A stretch of DNA of 64,000 nt from Komarekiella delphini-convector SJRDD-AB1. Its GTDB lineage: Bacteria > Cyanobacteriota > Cyanobacteriia > Cyanobacteriales > Nostocaceae. Positions 45,589 through 54,820 of this stretch are shown here, piece after piece. The stretch spans positions 62,001 through 126,000 of the forward strand of contig NZ_VJXY01000021.1 in assembly GCF_014831675.1 (NCBI RefSeq). Direction: 5' to 3'. The position numbers and the translations under genes were made by a program. Under the pieces are notes generated by a model, which worked only from the letters and a program-made list of their open reading frames with translations, was not told where the DNA came from and did not search any database. Position 1 is the first letter of the stretch. Each line of letters opens with the position of its first letter.

Positions 45589-45807
45589 ATGAACAAGGAA
45601 ACAGTTCCGAGTCAAGCTGAAAAGATGAACTCAGAAGGTGATGCATCGCAATTAAGCCCAGAGGTACTCGACAAAATCAAACATCCTCCAAAAATGGATG
45701 ATGTTATCCGAGAGCAATCACCAGCAGAACGTAGGAGTAACCCAGCCTTAGTACCCGAAATGCTTGATGAACCAAATGATGAAATGACTGGATTAACCGA
45801 AGAATAG
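45589..45807 (+). CDS. Small acidic hypothetical protein
   Basis: 72 aa, rich in Glu, Pro, Ser and Asp, with no Cys and no hydrophobic segment, probably disordered. It contains LSPEVLDKIKHPPKMDDVIRE, here given in parts (LSPEVLDKI, HPPKMDDVIRE), and NPALVPEMLDEPNDEMTG. I recognise no family, but the composition and clean start and stop look like a real gene. It lies between the histidine kinase and the deacetylase and starts about 130 bp after the former. Confidence 0.6.
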   Translation: MNKETVPSQAEKMNSEGDASQLSPEVLDKIKHPPKMDDVIREQSPAERRSNPALVPEMLDEPNDEMTGLTEE

Positions 45808-45864
45808 AGATACTAGTGAGGATACAATGGCATTCAGTATCCTGCTAGCAACCGTTTTCGCCCT

Positions 45865-46785
45865 ATGCTACCAGTCATTTATTCTGATGAATTTCTGGAT
45901 CACAAGACTGGAAAATACCATCCAGAAAACCCAGAACGCTTGACGGCGATCGCTAACGCCTTAAGAACATCTGTGTTTGCAAATAAAATTGAATGGCGAT
46001 CGCCAACACCAGTAGCAGAAAGTCCGTCATTAATGCCTGTATTGGTCAAGGCTCACACCCCAGCATACATCAAGAAAGTTGGGGAAATTGCCTCTACTGG
46101 CGGTAGTTATTTGGATGGAGATACGCCTGTTTCCCCGCGCAGCTATGATGTGGCATTGTTAGCAGTAAGTGCTTGGCTGGATGGAGTTGAGACTGTGCTA
46201 GCAACAGCAAATCCGGCTTTTGCGCTGGCGCGTCCACCGGGACACCATGCTGAAAGTGATGCAGGGATGGGCTTTTGCTTATTTTCTAACGCAGCGATCG
46301 CTGCATTGTTTGCTTTAGAACAACCTGGAATTAATCGCGTCGCCGTTTTAGATTGGGATGTGCATCACGGTAATGGTACACAGGCGATCGTTGAAACTCA
46401 TCCGCAAATTGCCTATTGTTCTCTACATCAATACCCTTGCTATCCTGGTACTGGGAGAGTTACAGAGCGCGGCTTTCATAATAATGTGTTAAATTTGCCC
46501 GTACCTCCTGGTAGTAATATCTCTGTATATCAGCCATTACTGGAAAAAAAGGTAATGCCATTTTTAGCAAATTTTCAACCAGATTTACTAATTGTGAGTG
46601 CGGGTTACGATGCCAATGCCGCAGATCCTTTGGCAAGCATCAATTTGCAACCAGCAGATTATGGTTTATTTACCGATTATTGTCTAGGACTAACTCGTAA
46701 AATTTTATTTGGTTTGGAAGGCGGTTACGATTTTGATACGCTTTCTCAATCAGTTGTTGCCACAATTGAACGCTGTTTACTTTAG
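45865..46785 (+). CDS. Histone-deacetylase-family protein (AcuC/HDAC-like amidohydrolase)
   Basis: A zinc-dependent deacetylase-like protein of 306 aa. The active-site motifs are RPPGHHAE (123-130), DWDVHHGNGT (163-172, with Asp and His zinc ligands), SAGYDANAADPLA (about 244-256) and EGGYDFDTL near the end. In bacteria such enzymes act on acetylated amines or proteins; no substrate can be read here. ATG at 45865, about 60 bp after the small gene. Confidence 0.92.
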   Translation: MLPVIYSDEFLDHKTGKYHPENPERLTAIANALRTSVFANKIEWRSPTPVAESPSLMPVLVKAHTPAYIKKVGEIASTGGSYLDGDTPVSPRSYDVALLAVSAWLDGVETVLATANPAFALARPPGHHAESDAGMGFCLFSNAAIAALFALEQPGINRVAVLDWDVHHGNGTQAIVETHPQIAYCSLHQYPCYPGTGRVTERGFHNNVLNLPVPPGSNISVYQPLLEKKVMPFLANFQPDLLIVSAGYDANAADPLASINLQPADYGLFTDYCLGLTRKILFGLEGGYDFDTLSQSVVATIERCLL

Positions 46786-46968
46786 GGCTTACCTGAGTTT
46801 GCAAGTTAGATCCGCATAACCCCACTTTGCAAGCAAGAATTATCAACGAATAAAGGTTATATGGTAACTTGTTGCAAATAATTACTGTTAATTTAATTTG
46901 TGCTAGTGCGATCGCTAGACAAATAAGCTGTCGCGCATATAATCTGCACATCTTTTCGTGTTGGCTGT

Positions 46969-46991
46969 TGACGGTTGACAGTTAACCGTCA
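46969..46991. terminator. Hairpin in the 46786-47089 gap
   Basis: TGACGGTT and AACCGTCA form an 8-bp perfect stem with a 7-nt loop. It is made of the same TTGAC/GTCAA units as the hairpin at 50395. The gap separates the convergent deacetylase and GNAT genes, so it may end both transcripts; otherwise I see nothing there. Confidence 0.45.
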
Positions 46992-47089
46992 GCGATTAAC
47001 GAACTTCATGAGTGACTGTGCAATTTAAAAGCGTAATAGCTTATTTCATGTTCAGACGAATTTGGGAATTTGAGTATTTGCTTTTACTA

Positions 47090-47635
47090 CTAGATACTTT
47101 GCTTTGCACGAGCACAAGCAATTCTATACTCTACTAAATGTAAAACTTTACCGCTCAAATTTGTCTGTTCATATTCCCTAAATATTTGTCCACCAAGTTT
47201 TTCTGGAATTCTACGACTGGCTATATTTGCTCGATCTACAGGATACAGAAGATACTCGTAATCTAAGTTACTCTGGGCCCAATCCTTAAGGGCTGCGATC
47301 GCCTCTATTCCATAGCCACTACCATGTGCTGATTTTTTCAGCCAAATACCTGCTTCTGGATATTTACTATTAATTTTGTGTATGCCACTACACCCTAGAA
47401 ATTCTTGAGAATTTTTCTTTAAAATCACAAGTATCAAGTCATCCCCATTTTGGATTTTTAGTAACGATTCACTAATAAATAATTCTGTTTCAGAGATCGA
47501 CTGAGGTGGACGAGGATGCATATAAGTAGTAATCTCCTCAGTAAATTCTCTAAAAATATTTTCTTTGTATTTTATCGATATAGGTTGCAACAATAAGCGA
47601 TCGGTAAATATTTCTAAGAATAATAGTTTCATCAT
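47090..47635 (-). CDS. GNAT-family acetyltransferase (RimJ/RimL type)
   Basis: A cytosolic acetyl-CoA dependent N-acetyltransferase, 181 aa. EIFTDRLLLQPIS at the start, FLGCSGIHKINSKYPEAGIWL (in parts: FLGCSGIHKI, PEAGIWL), the acetyl-CoA loop HGSGYGIEAIAAL (about 111-123), and VDRANIASRRIPEKLGG (about 141-157) are the RimJ/RimL-type pattern. Two adjacent Met codons start it. Substrate not known. Confidence 0.9.
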   Translation of the reverse strand: MMKLLFLEIFTDRLLLQPISIKYKENIFREFTEEITTYMHPRPPQSISETELFISESLLKIQNGDDLILVILKKNSQEFLGCSGIHKINSKYPEAGIWLKKSAHGSGYGIEAIAALKDWAQSNLDYEYLLYPVDRANIASRRIPEKLGGQIFREYEQTNLSGKVLHLVEYRIACARAKQSI

Positions 47636-48046
47636 CTCTATTAGAGCTTATGTGTTAATACGGTTGTTTTAACTCTTGTAGTTGATAATTTTATCAATAA
47701 ACTGAAAAGCCAATGACGAAATAATAAGATTTTCACCTCTTCCTCAGCTCTAGCTCATCAATAAATTAACCACATTAGGTTTTGCATAACTAGATACCAG
47801 CTTAATAGCTAAACTTGCGTAAGTTTTAGATAGTTAACTTTGATATTAATATCAGCCTCAGTACTTTCTTTTACAAATGACTGGTGAAATTCATTGAATC
47901 TTCAAAAATAAAAAGTTTAAGGAGTGTTCTGAAAGAGCTAAAGTTTTGTTAAGATGCAATTGCTAGCATTTTCTCAGCGAAATTCACCTATCGAGGTGTG
48001 GAGAAATAAAAAGTACTAGCAGCACAAACCTCAAAAGGTGAAGCCA
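47636..48046. other. Intergenic region, nothing recognised
   Basis: About 410 bp between divergent genes. AT-rich, no tandem repeat or open frame of note. It should contain the promoters of the GNAT gene and of the 45-aa gene. Confidence 0.4.
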
Positions 48047-48184
48047 ATGACCACCTACATTTTCTTCGATGAAGCCCTACGGATGTTTGCCAACGCTTAT
48101 TTGATATCAGCAGTACTGTTAATAGCCGCTTCTGGTATAGGTTTGGCAGTAATTGAAACAATGGAAAAGACAGGAGAACCCTAA
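48047..48184 (+). CDS. 45-aa single-pass membrane protein of unknown function
   Basis: ATG at 48047 with AAAGGTG about 9 nt upstream, stop TAA at 48182-48184. The product begins MTTYIFFDEALRMFANAY and has one clear hydrophobic segment (LISAVLLIAASGIGLAVI, about residues 19-36), ending ETMEKTGEP. I do not recognise it. The size and shape recall small subunits of photosynthetic or envelope complexes, but no specific match is claimed. The 180 bp after it stay open in one frame but lack a start. Confidence 0.6.
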   Translation: MTTYIFFDEALRMFANAYLISAVLLIAASGIGLAVIETMEKTGEP

Positions 48185-48362
48185 CTTCACAGATGGCAAT
48201 ATATTTATTGCCGAAAACCATTGGGTACAAGTGTTCGCCATAAAGAAATCCTGGGAACACTAGACTATGAAAGTCTCACAGCGTTGCAGCATTACCTGAC
48301 ATCACAGAATACACAGGTAGCTGTACCGCTATTGAGGCGCAAACCAAGGAGCTACTACTACA

Positions 48363-48809
48363 ATGGGTCTATTCGACGCTGTTTTGGGCACTGAAATCCA
48401 AGCCCAAGCATCACTCAATCCAGCGGAAGCTTTTGCTGTGATAATTTTGGCTGCAACAGCCTCAGATGGTTATCTTTCTACCGAGCAAACAAATTGTATC
48501 ACTTCTGTGCTGTCTCGGATGAAACTTTTTAAAAGTTATTCTAATGACCTGATGAACAGGCTGTTTGATAAAATTTTGAGCATTCTCCAGCGGGATGATT
48601 TTAATTTCTTATTTAATGCAGCTAAAGAATCTTTGTCTCAAGACTTGCGGGAAGCGGCTTTTGCAGTAGCCACCGATTTAGTCTTAGCTGAGGGCATAGT
48701 GAACGAAGAAGAAAAAAACTTTTTAAATGATTTATATCAAGCTTTAGGTGTTTCTAGTGAGATAGCAATACAAATTGTACAAGTAATCTTGATTAAAAAC
48801 CGGGGATAG
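48363..48809 (+). CDS. TerB-like protein
   Basis: A 148-aa all-helical cytosolic protein of the TerB/tellurite-resistance-like superfamily. PAEAFAVIILAATASDGYLS (about 20-39) carries the acidic metal-binding Asp, and LREAAFAVATDLVLAEGIVN (about 99-118) with EEEKNFLNDL forms the second half of the pseudo-symmetric domain. Members bind divalent metals; the true role is not known. It is followed by a strong terminator (48862-48890). Confidence 0.8.
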   Translation: MGLFDAVLGTEIQAQASLNPAEAFAVIILAATASDGYLSTEQTNCITSVLSRMKLFKSYSNDLMNRLFDKILSILQRDDFNFLFNAAKESLSQDLREAAFAVATDLVLAEGIVNEEEKNFLNDLYQALGVSSEIAIQIVQVILIKNRG

Positions 48810-48861
48810 GTTAGCATTTTCCATGCTAGATCAAACTATATAAATAGTTTATAAACAAAGC

Positions 48862-48890
48862 GTGCCAAAAGAGTTAAACTCTTTTGGCAC
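48862..48890. terminator. Rho-independent terminator after the TerB-like gene
   Basis: A perfect 13-bp stem beginning GTGCCAAAAGAGT with a TAA loop, its other arm ending in TTTTGGCAC, followed by TACTTTT. It lies about 50 bp after the stop and points to transcription ending before murF. Confidence 0.85.
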
Positions 48891-49002
48891 TACTTTTAAT
48901 GTTCTTGTGACTGTGTGTAAAAAGATTAACTAGAATACTTTAATATTTCTTTGCTCACAAGAATTACCTATTACAATTCGGTTTTACTATTTTGAATTGC
49001 TT

Positions 49003-50358
49003 ATGCCTTTTTCTGCCACCCTAACCCAACTGGTTGAAATTCTTTTGTCTAGACCTGTAAATTTATCTGAGGCTGCTTTAGCTCAAGTAAGCAGTGGTAT
49101 ACAAACAGATACCCGGATAATAGAGCCAGGTGAAGTATTTTTGGCTTTACGAGGTGAAAAGTTTGATGGACACCAGTTTGTGCCAACAGCGATCGCCAAG
49201 GGTGCGTTAGCAGCCATTGTGGATTTTGAATACGAAAATTCTGGGTTCCCCGTATTACAGGTAAAAGATACCCTCCAGGCATATCAAAAAATTGGCAGAT
49301 GGTGGCGCGATCGCTTTGAGATTCCTGTGATTGGGGTAACGGGTTCTGTGGGCAAAACTACAACTAAGGAACTGATCACCGCAGTTTTGGCAACACAAGG
49401 AAGAGTTCACAAAACTTATGAGAATTACAACAACGAAATTGGTGTCCCAAAAACTCTCTTAGAACTTGGCGCAGAACATGAGTACGCGGTGATTGAAATG
49501 GCGATGCGAGGTAGAGGACAAATTGCCGAATTGACACAAATAGCGCGTCCGACGATCGGCGTGATTACTAATGTCGGGACGGCGCATATTGAGTTACTGG
49601 GTTCCGAAGCAGCGATCGCCGAGGCAAAGTGTGAGTTATTGGCTGAAATGCCTGCTGATAGTGTGGCGATTCTCAACCACGATAATCCTCTATTAATCGC
49701 CACAGCGGCGAAAGTTTGGGCTGGACAAGTTGTGACTTATGGCTTTTCTGGTGGCGATATCCAAGGGTTACTAATTGATAACGAGACTGTGGAAGTAGCA
49801 GGAATCCAACTACCCTTACCATTGCCTGGTCGTCACAATGCAACTAATTTCTTGGCGGCTTTAGCTGTGGCAAAGGTGTTAGGAATTGATTGGTCGTCGC
49901 TAAAAGCAGGTGTGATGGTGAATATGCCCACAGGGCGATCGCAGCGATTTGCTTTACCAAATGATGTTTTAATCTTAGATGAGACTTATAATGCTGCACC
50001 AGAAGCTATGTTAGCAGCATTGCAGTTGTTGGCAGACACCCCCGGAAAACGCAAGATTGCTGTGTTGGGTGCGATGAAGGAATTGGGAGAGCGATCGCAG
50101 CAGTTGCACTCCTCAGTCGGAGAAACAGTCAAAAAGTTGAATTTAGACGGTTTGCTGGTTTTGGTAGATGGACAAGACGCCGAAGCGATCGCTCTTAGTG
50201 CTGAGGGAATACCATCTGAGTGCTTTGCAACTCATGCTGATTTGGTGGCTAGGTTGAAGACATTTGTGCAAGCAGGCGATCGTTTATTGTTCAAAGCTGC
50301 TCATTCAGTGGGACTAGATCGGGTTGTCAATCAGTTGTGTGCAGAAATTTCAAGTTAA
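49003..50358 (+). CDS. murF: UDP-N-acetylmuramoyl-tripeptide-D-alanyl-D-alanine ligase
   Basis: Cytoplasmic ATP-dependent ligase of peptidoglycan synthesis, 451 aa from ATG 49003; a TTG two codons earlier is less likely. The N-terminal MurF domain shows SSGIQTDTRIIEPGEVFLAL (about 26-45). The ATP-binding motif is GVTGSVGKTTTKE (111-123). YENYNNEIGVPKTLLEL, TNVGTAHIELLGS, LPGRHNATNFLAALAV and LDETYNAAPEAM are all Mur-ligase hallmarks. Length fits MurF. It stands alone in the window and is essential core metabolism, outside the island. Confidence 0.96.
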   Translation: MPFSATLTQLVEILLSRPVNLSEAALAQVSSGIQTDTRIIEPGEVFLALRGEKFDGHQFVPTAIAKGALAAIVDFEYENSGFPVLQVKDTLQAYQKIGRWWRDRFEIPVIGVTGSVGKTTTKELITAVLATQGRVHKTYENYNNEIGVPKTLLELGAEHEYAVIEMAMRGRGQIAELTQIARPTIGVITNVGTAHIELLGSEAAIAEAKCELLAEMPADSVAILNHDNPLLIATAAKVWAGQVVTYGFSGGDIQGLLIDNETVEVAGIQLPLPLPGRHNATNFLAALAVAKVLGIDWSSLKAGVMVNMPTGRSQRFALPNDVLILDETYNAAPEAMLAALQLLADTPGKRKIAVLGAMKELGERSQQLHSSVGETVKKLNLDGLLVLVDGQDAEAIALSAEGIPSECFATHADLVARLKTFVQAGDRLLFKAAHSVGLDRVVNQLCAEISS

Positions 50359-50394
50359 GCTTATCACACTCTTAAAAGGGGATGGATTTCACGT

Positions 50395-50431
50395 TGACAG
50401 TTGACTGTTAACCATCAACTGTCAACTGTCA
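50395..50431. terminator. Hairpin after murF
   Basis: TGACAGTTGAC (50395-50405) and GTCAACTGTCA (50421-50431) are perfect 11-bp inverted repeats around a 15-nt loop, itself made of GTTAACC/ATCAACT units. It lies 37 bp after the murF stop. The arms are STRR-type units, so it may be a repeat that also serves as terminator. Confidence 0.6.
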
Positions 50432-50994
50432 GACGTGATATATCTCGTCTCTACAAAGGTTTTGACATCAAATAAAATCATTTTGATAACTCTAATATCC
50501 GCTTAAATAGTTGTCATTCTAAGCGAAACGTAGCCCTACTATTGCCTCAAGTTTAAATTGATGAATAAGCAAGTTAGTAGTCAGAACTAAAGTCCTAATT
50601 ACAAACCCTCAAAACTAACTTGACAAAGTACTACTTTAAAGAAAGCTACGTCTTGGTCTTGCAGAGAATAATCTTATTAACAGATATTTTTTTATAAGTA
50701 ATTAATCAGACGCAGCTAAGTAATCACCGTAGTCATGTATTGCTTGAGCAAAAAATCATACTTAATAATTGAAACTATTGCCTGTGATCAACAGGTGTAC
50801 TCTATACCGTATAAATACAGAGCTTATAACTATGCTTTGGCATCATCATATGCTACTGTTCATTTAACCTTGTACTCTTGAAAGCAAGGTAATATCAGGA
50901 GCTAGGAGTCTGAATACAATAGCCTTCTGACGACTGATTGGCTTTGGAAGCTGACACATTTTTAATGTCTCAAATATGAATTCATGAGTGAAAC

Positions 50995-51140
50995 CTGGGA
51001 TATTTACGGGCTAGCTCTTGCTCAGAGATTTAAATTATTTTATGTATTTTTTCTAATGATAAGTAGATAAACTTATCAAAGGTAGCTGGGATATTTACGG
51101 ACTAGCCTCTGCTCAGAGATTTAAATTATTTTATGTATTT
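50995..51140. repeat. 55-bp direct repeat, two copies 91 bp apart
   Basis: Copy 1 is 50995-51049 and copy 2 is 51086-51140. They begin CTGGGATATTTACGG and end TTTAAATTATTTTATGTATTT-like, differing at 4 positions clustered around the GCTAGC/ACTAGC centre. No coding capacity is apparent. Confidence 0.85.
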
Positions 51141-51310
51141 GCTCTGACGGCAATTCGTTTTTAAAGTTTTTATGATAGGGCGTAACGTACATCAAGTGCT
51201 AAGTCATCCAGTGGGTTGTGAGCTAGATAGTTATCAAAAAATATTGGTAATTAACCAACTATAATTGGCAAGCTCAACCGTAAACTCTAACTTTTGACTT
51301 ATTTAATACA

Positions 51311-51487
51311 GGAAAAGTTTGCAGCCAAATTCAACGACATATCCACCATTATTTGGTGAGAAAATGGACACGCAAAATCGTCGCTAATGGCGGCAAAAAT
51401 CATCTATTAGAACCTTGATGGGGACATCAGGGGCAAGATTTGTTTGCGAAATATTTGCCAGATTGGTTTAGAAGACAAGTCAGCTGA
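51311..51487 (+). pseudogene. Short decayed coding stretch of unknown origin
   Basis: One frame reads VCSQIQRHIHHYLVRKWTRK and IVANGGKNHLLEP, then a TGA at 51417-51419, then WGHQGQDLFAKYLPDWFRRQ before a second TGA (51485-51487). The composition is protein-like (charged and aromatic residues in amphipathic spacing), in contrast to its AT-rich surroundings. I do not recognise the parent. Confidence 0.35.
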
Positions 51488-51658
51488 GTTCCTTTAGAGG
51501 AGCAATGCTTGCTCAACTTTGTTATGGCAATTACAGCTTTGATGTGCTGTTGAAAAATTAGTTTTGAATCTTTCTCTCAGCAAACAGATAGGTTATGTCT
51601 GCGTGATTCCTGAGTAGCAAGAAACAGTTAACCAAGCATAATGTAGAGGAATTCTTGA

Positions 51659-53569
51659 ATGTCTACTATCACCGTCAACAATACCAAAGATAGTGGTGCT
51701 GGTTCGTTGAGAGATGCGCTCGCCAAGGCTAAAACAGGTGACACGATCGCATTTGCACAAAATCTGGCGAACCAAAAGATTACTCTTACCAGTGGTGAAT
51801 TGTCTGTTAAAAAGAGTATCACAATCGATGGTGCGGGAGCAGAGAACTTAATCATCAGTGGCAATAAAGCTAGTCGAATATTCTTCACAGCATACGGAAC
51901 TGACGTTACTCTGAAAAATTTGAACCTTACCGATGGACATAACACAGGAAAAGGCGGTGCAGTTAGAGTCAGTTCCTACAGTAAAATAACTGTGGTCAAT
52001 GTTCAGTTCAACAATAATGTTGGCGGTCAAGGTGGAGGAATTCACGTTGGTTATCGTAGTGATGCCACAGTAATTGATAGCATCTTCAACAATAACGATG
52101 GTACTATTACCAAAAATGGCTTTAGTGCAGGTGCGATCGCAAACGACAATAATGGATCACTAACTGTCAAAGGCAGTCGATTCACCAATAACCGTGGTCA
52201 AACAGGTGGTGCAATTTACACTCAACTAGGCCCCCTGACTGTAGAAAATTCCGTTTTCCTCAACAACCGCTCAAAAGATGGAGCTGCGGGAATTTTCGCA
52301 GATGGCGCCAGTAATGGTGGCCCTAGGGCAAGCGCTGACGCATCAGGTGGCACAATTAAAGTCAGTGGGAGCTGGTTTGAGGGAAATCAGGGAGCTGGTG
52401 CAGGCGGAGCACTTTATCTGTATACCTATGGCAAAGATAAGACAATTGTCGAAAACAGCACGATTCTTAACAATAAGGTAACAGCCAATTATAAAGGCCT
52501 TGCTATGGGAGGGGGAGCACGGCTTAATGGTAATGTGACGGTTCGCAATGTCACCTTTGCCAATAACACTTCTGAAAGACAAGGTGGTGGGTTGTGGTTA
52601 GATGGGGATACAACCTCAAAAAATGCAGTCATCAATATTGAGAACAGTACCTTTTCTGGGAACAAAGCAACTAGTGAGAAAGGTTATGGTGGCGCAATAA
52701 CCATTAATCCCAGTGCATCTGCTAGCCTCAACGTTGTCAACTCTACACTTGTCAATAACTACGCCCAAAATAACGGAGGAGCGTTTTGGGTTGTTGGTAA
52801 GCAAACCGTGACACTCACCAATTCAATCGTTGCCAACAACACAGCAAACAATCTCTTGGGATCTGGTCAACAGAGCGCATTCCAGTTGCGTGATGGCGGT
52901 GGGAATATCGAGTTTCCAGCTCCACCAAATAGCAAGAGTCCTAGAGTTACGGCTAATTCCCTTATTGCTGACCCTAAACTGGGTTCTCTGCAAAACCTGA
53001 ATGGTGTCTTAGTGCATCCACTGCTAGCGGGTAGTCCCGCCATTGATAAAGGTGTTGCCGATGCACCAACAATTGATGAGCGCGGTTTTAGCCGTGATAG
53101 CAAACCTGATATTGGGGCGTTTGAAGTTGGCGGTAAGAATATCGGCGGTGTCACGACGAATATAGACAAACTCAATGGCACTTCAGCGCGAGATGTGATA
53201 ATTGGTACTTCTAACCACGAGCGTATCACTGGCTTACAAGGTGCAGATACACTCACAGGGGGTGGCGGTAATGACCAATTTATCTACACTAATGTACGCG
53301 ATCGCGGTGACACAATTACTGACTTCGAGGTTGGCAAGGACAAAATAGTCTTTACTCAGTTACTCGACAGCCTAATTGCCACAGGTTACACTGGCAGCAA
53401 CGCAATAGCTGATGGCTATGTGAAAGTCGTGCAAGGTAGTAGTGCTAAGAATTTCAACGTGCAGATTGACGCTGATGGCCCCACTGGTCAGGACATTTTC
53501 AAATCTTTGATCACGGTGAACATCACAAATACAGACACCCTAAATAACTCTACCAACTTTGTGTTTTAG
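51659..53569 (+). CDS. Right-handed beta-helix protein with RTX-like C-terminus
   Basis: A 636-aa probable surface or secreted protein. The N-terminus (STITVNNTKDSGAGSLRDAL) matches the CSLREA-like start of cyanobacterial beta-helix proteins. Residues about 60-430 consist of helix rungs with GGAI/GGGI and NNTA-type turns (GGAIYTQLGPLTVENSVFLN in parts). AIDKGVADAPTIDERGF marks the end of the helix. The C-terminal about 120 residues carry a calcium-binding RTX-like unit (GLQGADTLTGGGGNDQFIYT, about 530-549) and ITDFEVGKDKIVFTQ, which suggest type I secretion. No signal peptide. GAGG precedes the ATG. Confidence 0.85.
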   Translation: MSTITVNNTKDSGAGSLRDALAKAKTGDTIAFAQNLANQKITLTSGELSVKKSITIDGAGAENLIISGNKASRIFFTAYGTDVTLKNLNLTDGHNTGKGGAVRVSSYSKITVVNVQFNNNVGGQGGGIHVGYRSDATVIDSIFNNNDGTITKNGFSAGAIANDNNGSLTVKGSRFTNNRGQTGGAIYTQLGPLTVENSVFLNNRSKDGAAGIFADGASNGGPRASADASGGTIKVSGSWFEGNQGAGAGGALYLYTYGKDKTIVENSTILNNKVTANYKGLAMGGGARLNGNVTVRNVTFANNTSERQGGGLWLDGDTTSKNAVINIENSTFSGNKATSEKGYGGAITINPSASASLNVVNSTLVNNYAQNNGGAFWVVGKQTVTLTNSIVANNTANNLLGSGQQSAFQLRDGGGNIEFPAPPNSKSPRVTANSLIADPKLGSLQNLNGVLVHPLLAGSPAIDKGVADAPTIDERGFSRDSKPDIGAFEVGGKNIGGVTTNIDKLNGTSARDVIIGTSNHERITGLQGADTLTGGGGNDQFIYTNVRDRGDTITDFEVGKDKIVFTQLLDSLIATGYTGSNAIADGYVKVVQGSSAKNFNVQIDADGPTGQDIFKSLITVNITNTDTLNNSTNFVF

Positions 53570-53708
53570 AGCTTGATACCCAAAGATGGGAGAGAGGCGA
53601 TGGCATCTCTCTCCCTAGTAATCTGATATTTGTCGCAAAGATAAATTAGAGGGTAGAAAAGTCATAGATTGGCTTTGAGTATTTTGCCAAATCGTTCTGC
53701 GATCAAGT

Positions 53709-54044
53709 TCAGGTGTTATTGGAAAGACTCAGATTGTTACTGTAGCGTCTCTGAAAAAGAATTGCTGCTAAATTAGTCAGTAAACAGCTGATTGCCAGCC
53801 ACAGCAAAATATAAGTAGGAGGCATTACCACGCCAATCATGAACCAAGTATATACATGCAATATCATCACGAAAGCGAAAATGCTGGCTATTGCGGCAGA
53901 TTGCCACACTTGATGTGATGGACGACGGAGTGCAGTCAGGCTAATTGTCAATAAGGTAATAAGTAAGTTTGCTGGCACAAGAAAAGCACAAATACTAACG
54001 CAGTTGGTGCGAGAGAACTCAATTAAGGCGTTGAAATCAAGCAT
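53709..54044 (-). CDS. Small membrane protein of unknown function
   Basis: 111 aa from ATG 54044 (an adjacent TTG could add one residue). Three hydrophobic segments are visible: ICAFLVPANLLITLLTISLT, AIASIFAFVMILHVYTWFMI and TYILLWLAISCLLTNLAAIL, with a short polar tail. I recognise no family. It lies between the beta-helix gene and the fasciclin gene on the opposite strand to the former. Confidence 0.6.
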   Translation of the reverse strand: MLDFNALIEFSRTNCVSICAFLVPANLLITLLTISLTALRRPSHQVWQSAAIASIFAFVMILHVYTWFMIGVVMPPTYILLWLAISCLLTNLAAILFQRRYSNNLSLSNNT

Positions 54045-54217
54045 CAATTTTGTTGGGATAATGTTAGCAGTTAGTAATTTAATTTAACTTATTTCCAAAT
54101 AATGAAAATAACCTTAGCATATATAGTAAGTGCTCACATTAGCAATGTAACATAATTTAAAGCAAAATTTATGTTTGACAATTATGAATTATTAATTATG
54201 AATTGTAAATTGCTGAG

Positions 54218-54240
54218 TATGGTGGGCAGCGCCCACCATA
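54218..54240. terminator. Terminator of the fasciclin-domain gene
   Basis: TATGGTGGGC and GCCCACCATA form a perfect 10-bp, GC-rich stem with an AGC loop, 6 bp beyond the stop codon of the minus-strand gene. Two TTATGAATT-type units lie beside it. Confidence 0.75.
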
Positions 54241-54246
54241 GCTGAA

Positions 54247-54648
54247 TTAACCAGGCAAAATCACTGTATCGATAACGTGAACCACACCATTATCAGCTTC
54301 GATATCTGCTGCTAAAACAGTGGCATTTTTCACTTCAAAACCATCAGAAGAATCAATTTTAATGGGTGAACCTTCCACAGAATTAACCGTACCGAGCTTT
54401 GCCAAATCAGCCTGCAATAGCTTTCCTGAAACGACATGATACTTTAAAATTCGCGTTAGCTGAGGGATATTCTGTAACAGAGTTTGTATAGTTCCCGGTG
54501 GTAATTTGGCAAAAGCATCATCAGTTGGTGCAAATACAGTAAATGGCCCAGGACTTTTTAATGTTTCCACTAAACCAGCGGCTTGTACAGCCGTTACCAG
54601 GGTTTTGAAAGAATCAGCATTAACTGCAATATCAACAATATCAGCCAT
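54247..54648 (-). CDS. Fasciclin-domain protein
   Basis: A single FAS1 domain, 133 aa: [20 protein letters not shown] (in parts: [18 protein letters not shown]), [17 protein letters not shown] (about 37-53, the H1 motif), LKYHVVSG (about 68-75, the YH motif) and [13 protein letters not shown] (H2). There is no signal peptide, unlike many secreted FAS1 proteins; this short form is common in cyanobacteria. Adhesion-type role in the family; the function here is unknown. Confidence 0.93.
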   Translation of the reverse strand: MADIVDIAVNADSFKTLVTAVQAAGLVETLKSPGPFTVFAPTDDAFAKLPPGTIQTLLQNIPQLTRILKYHVVSGKLLQADLAKLGTVNSVEGSPIKIDSSDGFEVKNATVLAADIEADNGVVHVIDTVILPG

Positions 54649-54820
54649 ATATCTTACCTAAATCTCTGCAAAAGATTTTAAAGGATAGTAAACCTATTTT
54701 AATTTTTATTAACCAAAATAAATAAGTCCACCTGCGTGGACTTGGTTTTTAAGGAATGTAGGAGCAAAGGGGTAAAGAGGAGCACAAGGGAAATAAATAC
54801 TGAGCCTTAACTCCTGACTC

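Larger units (their letters stand above)
50359..51658. other. 1.3-kb intergenic region with repeats and a possible gene relic
   Basis: The gap after murF holds the 50395-50431 hairpin, a 55-bp direct repeat (50995-51140) and a short stretch at 51311-51487 that looks like decayed coding sequence. The rest is AT-rich and unremarkable. Confidence 0.5.

Noticed and set aside
47988-48260. 90-codon minus-strand frame opposite the 45-aa gene
   Set aside because: No motif and a poor start; the plus-strand 45-aa frame has a ribosome site and a clean membrane segment.
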